DNA of 17,022 bases from an uncultured Victivallales bacterium (GTDB taxonomy: Bacteria; Verrucomicrobiota; Lentisphaeria; Oligosphaerales; JAFGRS01). The DNA is taken from the NCBI GenBank assembly GCA_903834675.1, contig CAILKC010000746.1, positions 1-17,022 on the forward strand, written 5' to 3'. The notes under the pieces are model-generated. The model made no database searches. It saw only the letters and a list, made by a program, of their open reading frames with translations, and was not told where the DNA came from. Of the stretch, positions 14,556 to 17,022 are shown in pieces. Position 1 is the stretch's first letter. Each line of letters starts with the position of its first letter. The position numbers and the translations under genes are program-made.

Positions 14556-15119
14556 TTACGCTGTATGTCGTTGCGCGAAGAGGTACTGGCAGACCACCGC
14601 AATACTCTGTCCCACGCAAATCTGTCCTCGCGCCACATGGCGCTCGAATTCCGCGAACGAGAGGGAAACCACCTCCGCGATCTCGTGGTCGGCGGATGTA
14701 CGTTGGTCGTACTCGGCTTGGCTCAGGTGTATCGCGTAGTTCAAGGGCCGGACGGGAATCCGCGGCAACACCGTGATGGGGTGCATCGGCGCGAACCGAG
14801 CCAAGTCGTTCACATGTACGCCGGTCTCTTCCGCCAGTTCGCGTGCCGCCGCTGCCAACGGTTCTTCTGTAATCCCACAGCCGCCAGAAGGAAGTTCCAA
14901 GGTGGCGTCACGAAGCACTGGACGGTGTACGCGAACCATCACGACCTGGGAGTGCTCCACAATCGGTAGAATCATCACTTGGAGTTCATGGTATTCAACC
15001 GTGTAGTAGCCGCCACGGTTCATCACCGTAAACCAAGGATTACGATGCACTTCCTCGACCGGTTGAAGGTCCGGGTATTGTGGATTTGAGGGACGTGAGT
15101 TGTTGATAGGCAGTCCCAT
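14556..15119 (-). CDS. Nudix hydrolase
   Basis: This is a 187-residue protein with a complete Nudix box GX5EX7REUXEEXGU at residues 79-101: Gly79, Glu85, then ARELAEETGV carrying the metal-binding RELAEE. The preceding LELPSGG is the typical ADP-ribose/NDP-sugar pyrophosphatase context (P-G/S-G-G before the box). The family splits nucleoside diphosphates linked to another moiety, so a GDP- or ADP-sugar is a plausible substrate; this is inference. It starts three bases after the dehydratase stop with no good ribosome-binding site, so translation probably depends on the upstream gene. Such an enzyme in a nucleotide-sugar operon could remove stalled sugars, or liberate a sugar phosphate for a ThDP step. 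Confidence 0.9.
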   Translation of the reverse strand: MGLPINNSRPSNPQYPDLQPVEEVHRNPWFTVMNRGGYYTVEYHELQVMILPIVEHSQVVMVRVHRPVLRDATLELPSGGCGITEEPLAAAARELAEETGVHVNDLARFAPMHPITVLPRIPVRPLNYAIHLSQAEYDQRTSADHEIAEVVSLSFAEFERHVARGQICVGQSIAVVCQYLFAQRHTA

Positions 15120-15122
15120 GGT

Positions 15123-16136
15123 TCAACGCGTCAGAAACATCCGGCCGTTGCGAACTCGCTGCCGCCAGAAATCGAGCAGGTCCCGCATGGTCGTTTCGAA
15201 GGGGATTTCCGGTTGCCAGCCGGTGTGTTCCCGGAATTTGCTGGTGTCGGGGACTTGGAGATCGGCGTCCAAGGGGCGCAACCGGTCGGGATCGACTTCC
15301 ACGGCAATACTCTTGTGCGTTGAACAGGACAGGAGAAAATCCAGCATCTGGCGAACGGTACAGGTATAACTGCCGCCAATGTTGTACGCTTCTCCCGGGA
15401 CCGGGTTGACTGTGAGCAGCAGATAATAAGCCCGGACCGCGTCCCGGACATCGGCCCAGGTCCGCAGAGAGTCCAGGTTGCCGACTTTCACCACCGGTGG
15501 CAGCAGGTCACTCTCGATCATGGCGATCTGCTTGGCGAACGTCGACTCGACGAAGACGTCCCCCCGCCGCGGCCCAGTATGGGTAAACATGCGTGTGATC
15601 ATGATCTTCTGTCCATACGCTTCGGCGTGGAACCGCCCGACGAGGTCGGTTCCGATCTTGGAAATCGAGTAGGGCGAGGCCGGATGGAAGCTGCAGTCCT
15701 CCTTGATGGGAAGCTTCTCACGCGGCACCCGTCCAAACACTTCCGACGACGAGCATACATGGATGCAGGGATTGAGGTCTTTCCGCTGGCGAAGGGCCTC
15801 CAGCAGCCGTTCTGTCCCGAGAATGTTCACGTCATACGTCTGCAGCGGTGAGTCGAAACTCGTTTTCGGGTAGCTCTGGGCCGCTAAGTGAAACACGTAG
15901 TCAGGTTTTGATTCCGCGATCACCTGTTGCAGGGAAATGTAGTCAGACAGATCGCCGTAGACGAACCGGACCCGGTCCTTGCGGTTGGCACGGTCCAGCA
16001 AATGTTCGACATTGTCCAGCGGGCTGCGCCAACGGCACATGCCGAAAATGTCCCAATCGGTATTGGCCAGCAGATAGTCGGCCAGGTGACTGCCAACCAT
16101 GCCGGTAATACCCGTGATCAGCGCTCTATTCGCCAC
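15123..16136 (-). CDS. gmd: GDP-mannose 4,6-dehydratase-like enzyme (Gmd/DmhA type)
   Basis: This is an extended SDR that oxidises C4 and removes water across C5-C6 of a GDP-hexose or GDP-heptose, giving the 4-keto-6-deoxy sugar. The Rossmann motif is GITGMVG at 9-15, SSSEVFG lies at 129-135 with the catalytic Ser/Glu, and Tyr156 and Lys160 form an intact YSISK. RMFTHTGPRRGDVFVEST and NLDSLRTWADVRDAV are typical of GDP-mannose 4,6-dehydratases. At 337 residues it is a normal length. The start codon is GTG at 16136, supported by GAGG seven bases upstream. It is the only SDR here with the canonical active site. Because hddA and hddC lie in the same cluster, GDP-manno-heptose (as for DmhA) is a rival substrate to GDP-mannose. 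Confidence 0.88.
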   Translation of the reverse strand: MANRALITGITGMVGSHLADYLLANTDWDIFGMCRWRSPLDNVEHLLDRANRKDRVRFVYGDLSDYISLQQVIAESKPDYVFHLAAQSYPKTSFDSPLQTYDVNILGTERLLEALRQRKDLNPCIHVCSSSEVFGRVPREKLPIKEDCSFHPASPYSISKIGTDLVGRFHAEAYGQKIMITRMFTHTGPRRGDVFVESTFAKQIAMIESDLLPPVVKVGNLDSLRTWADVRDAVRAYYLLLTVNPVPGEAYNIGGSYTCTVRQMLDFLLSCSTHKSIAVEVDPDRLRPLDADLQVPDTSKFREHTGWQPEIPFETTMRDLLDFWRQRVRNGRMFLTR

Positions 16137-16143
16137 TGTATTA

Positions 16144-16147
16144 CCTC
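16144..16147 (-). promoter_or_regulatory. Shine-Dalgarno GAGG supporting the GTG start of the dehydratase
   Basis: GAGG on the minus strand lies seven bases before GTG 16136, in the 69-base gap after the Wzt gene. I see no other structured element in that gap. Confidence 0.6.
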
Positions 16148-16205
16148 GTAAACGACTTCAGTTCAGCGCCACAGCAAACCCAAGAAAGACACCATCGATT
16201 TGGAG

Positions 16206-17021
16206 TTACGGCGAACACGCCGTCGACGTGAGCATCTCCGTTCGCCAGGCAAGGAGAGGCCTGACTGCGCCGATCCACTTACCCAGATATTCCGTCCTAA
16301 AACGAGAGGCATCGCTCACCTCGAAGCCAATCACATCCGCGAGGAAAAGAATGTTATCGCTGACGCCACGGTGATTAACATAGAGGTTGATACGGTGTTG
16401 GCCGGGGTTGAGCAGAAATCTCGGTATGACGCAGGTGGTTCGGTAGAGGCCCTGGTCGTAGCCTCGGTCAACCCACGGATCATAGGTCGCGGAGGCGGAT
16501 TTCGAATTTGCAGATGTGAACAACGGTTGAGCCAGTGCGTCGAGAACCCAGATTGACACCAGGCGGCGCCCGCCGTGGGTCAAGTTCCAGTAATCTATCT
16601 GAATTTCAATGTCTTGGTCAACGGCGGGAGTAGCGGTCGTTTCGCCGTTGGAGACAACGCGAACCGCGTTCAGGCGGAGTTCTTCGTTCCCCGGAGCCAG
16701 ATCGGGAGTCGCCCAGCGGACTTCGCCGGTAGCGGAGCCGTCTCTGCGCAGGTATCTGTCGATGGTACTGTTCACGTCGGAATCACGCACGACGAGGCCG
16801 GAGTCGAATAGCAGGGCTCTTGTACACAGGCTCTGCACTGCAATCATGTTGTGGCTGACGAACAATACAGTCCGACCCTGGCCGGCCACATCCTGCATCT
16901 TGCCCAGGCACTTCTTCTGGAACTCGGCGTCGCCGACGGCAAGGACTTCATCGACGATAAGGATCTCGGGTTCGAGGTGGGCGGCGACGGCGAAAGCGAG
17001 CCTCACGTACATGCCCGACGA
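16206..17021 (-). CDS. wzt: O-antigen ABC exporter ATP-binding protein, Wzt type with C-terminal domain (5' end beyond window)
   Basis: This is the C-terminal part of an ABC ATPase that powers export of a lipid-linked polysaccharide across the inner membrane with a Wzm permease. The visible part opens with the signature loop SSGMYVRLAFAVA, then Walker B ILIVDEVLAVGD and the H-loop SHN. After residue 90 or so the sequence changes to a beta-rich region (EIQIDYWNLTHGGRRLVSIWVLD, RINLYVNHRGV) that fits a Wzt C-terminal carbohydrate-binding domain. In E. coli O9a that domain recognises a capped non-reducing end. The Walker A half and any wzm gene are outside the right edge. The stop is TAA at 16206. 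The two methyltransferases downstream could supply the recognised cap, though this is only inferred. Confidence 0.9.
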   Translation of the reverse strand, partial: SSGMYVRLAFAVAAHLEPEILIVDEVLAVGDAEFQKKCLGKMQDVAGQGRTVLFVSHNMIAVQSLCTRALLFDSGLVVRDSDVNSTIDRYLRRDGSATGEVRWATPDLAPGNEELRLNAVRVVSNGETTATPAVDQDIEIQIDYWNLTHGGRRLVSIWVLDALAQPLFTSANSKSASATYDPWVDRGYDQGLYRTTCVIPRFLLNPGQHRINLYVNHRGVSDNILFLADVIGFEVSDASRFRTEYLGKWIGAVRPLLAWRTEMLTSTACSP

Positions 17022-17022
17022 G

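Noticed and set aside
1..17022. tRNA, rRNA, CRISPR array or intrinsic terminator
   Set aside because: None was recognised on reading both strands; no direct-repeat array was seen, and the only strong hairpins lack a following T-run on the transcribed strand.

Overview
The window is part of a surface polysaccharide (O-antigen-like) biosynthesis cluster. Every gene I can support lies on the minus strand, so transcription runs from right to left. The genes are packed with gaps of about 3 to 70 bases and four 4-base ATGA overlaps. The only looser join is 207 bases, between hddA and hddC. The sequence is GC-rich and the strand-wide layout is bacterial. No rRNA, tRNA or marker gene is present, so the phylum cannot be named. 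An ABC-type O-antigen exporter plus GDP-heptose genes fit a Gram-negative-type (diderm) cell envelope.

Layout in transcription order: (1) 17021-16206, the end of a Wzt-type exporter ATPase with a C-terminal glycan-recognition domain. (2) 16136-14556, a GDP-mannose 4,6-dehydratase-like enzyme and a Nudix hydrolase. (3) 14531-7843, a block of thiamine diphosphate (ThDP) enzymes: an E1 alpha/beta pair, a class I aminotransferase, an acetolactate-synthase-like enzyme and a split transketolase. (4) 7796-4898, two SAM methyltransferases flanking a classical SDR. (5) 4842-2350, two extended SDRs flanking a RmlC-type 3,5-epimerase. (6) 2353-221, a heptose-7-phosphate kinase (hddA) and a heptose-1-phosphate guanylyltransferase (hddC). 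(7) The left edge holds the N-terminus of an unrecognised protein that resembles glycosyltransferase starts.

Proposed joint role (inference): HddA and HddC make GDP-D-glycero-alpha-D-manno-heptose. A Gmd/DmhA-like dehydratase, the RmlC-like epimerase and the SDRs turn it, or GDP-mannose, into a modified GDP-sugar. The two methyltransferases methylate it or the glycan end, and Wzt-Wzm exports the finished chain. The ThDP enzymes do not fit a plain deoxyheptose route. They suggest that a carbon branch or an unusual acyl or amino substituent is built, or, for the transketolase, that sedoheptulose 7-phosphate is supplied.

Most notable points: three independent ThDP systems (five genes) in one cluster with no lipoyl E2 or E3; three of the four SDR proteins lack the catalytic tyrosine at its canonical position; and a 185-base nested palindrome at the 5' end of hddC sits beside a second two-hairpin repeat.
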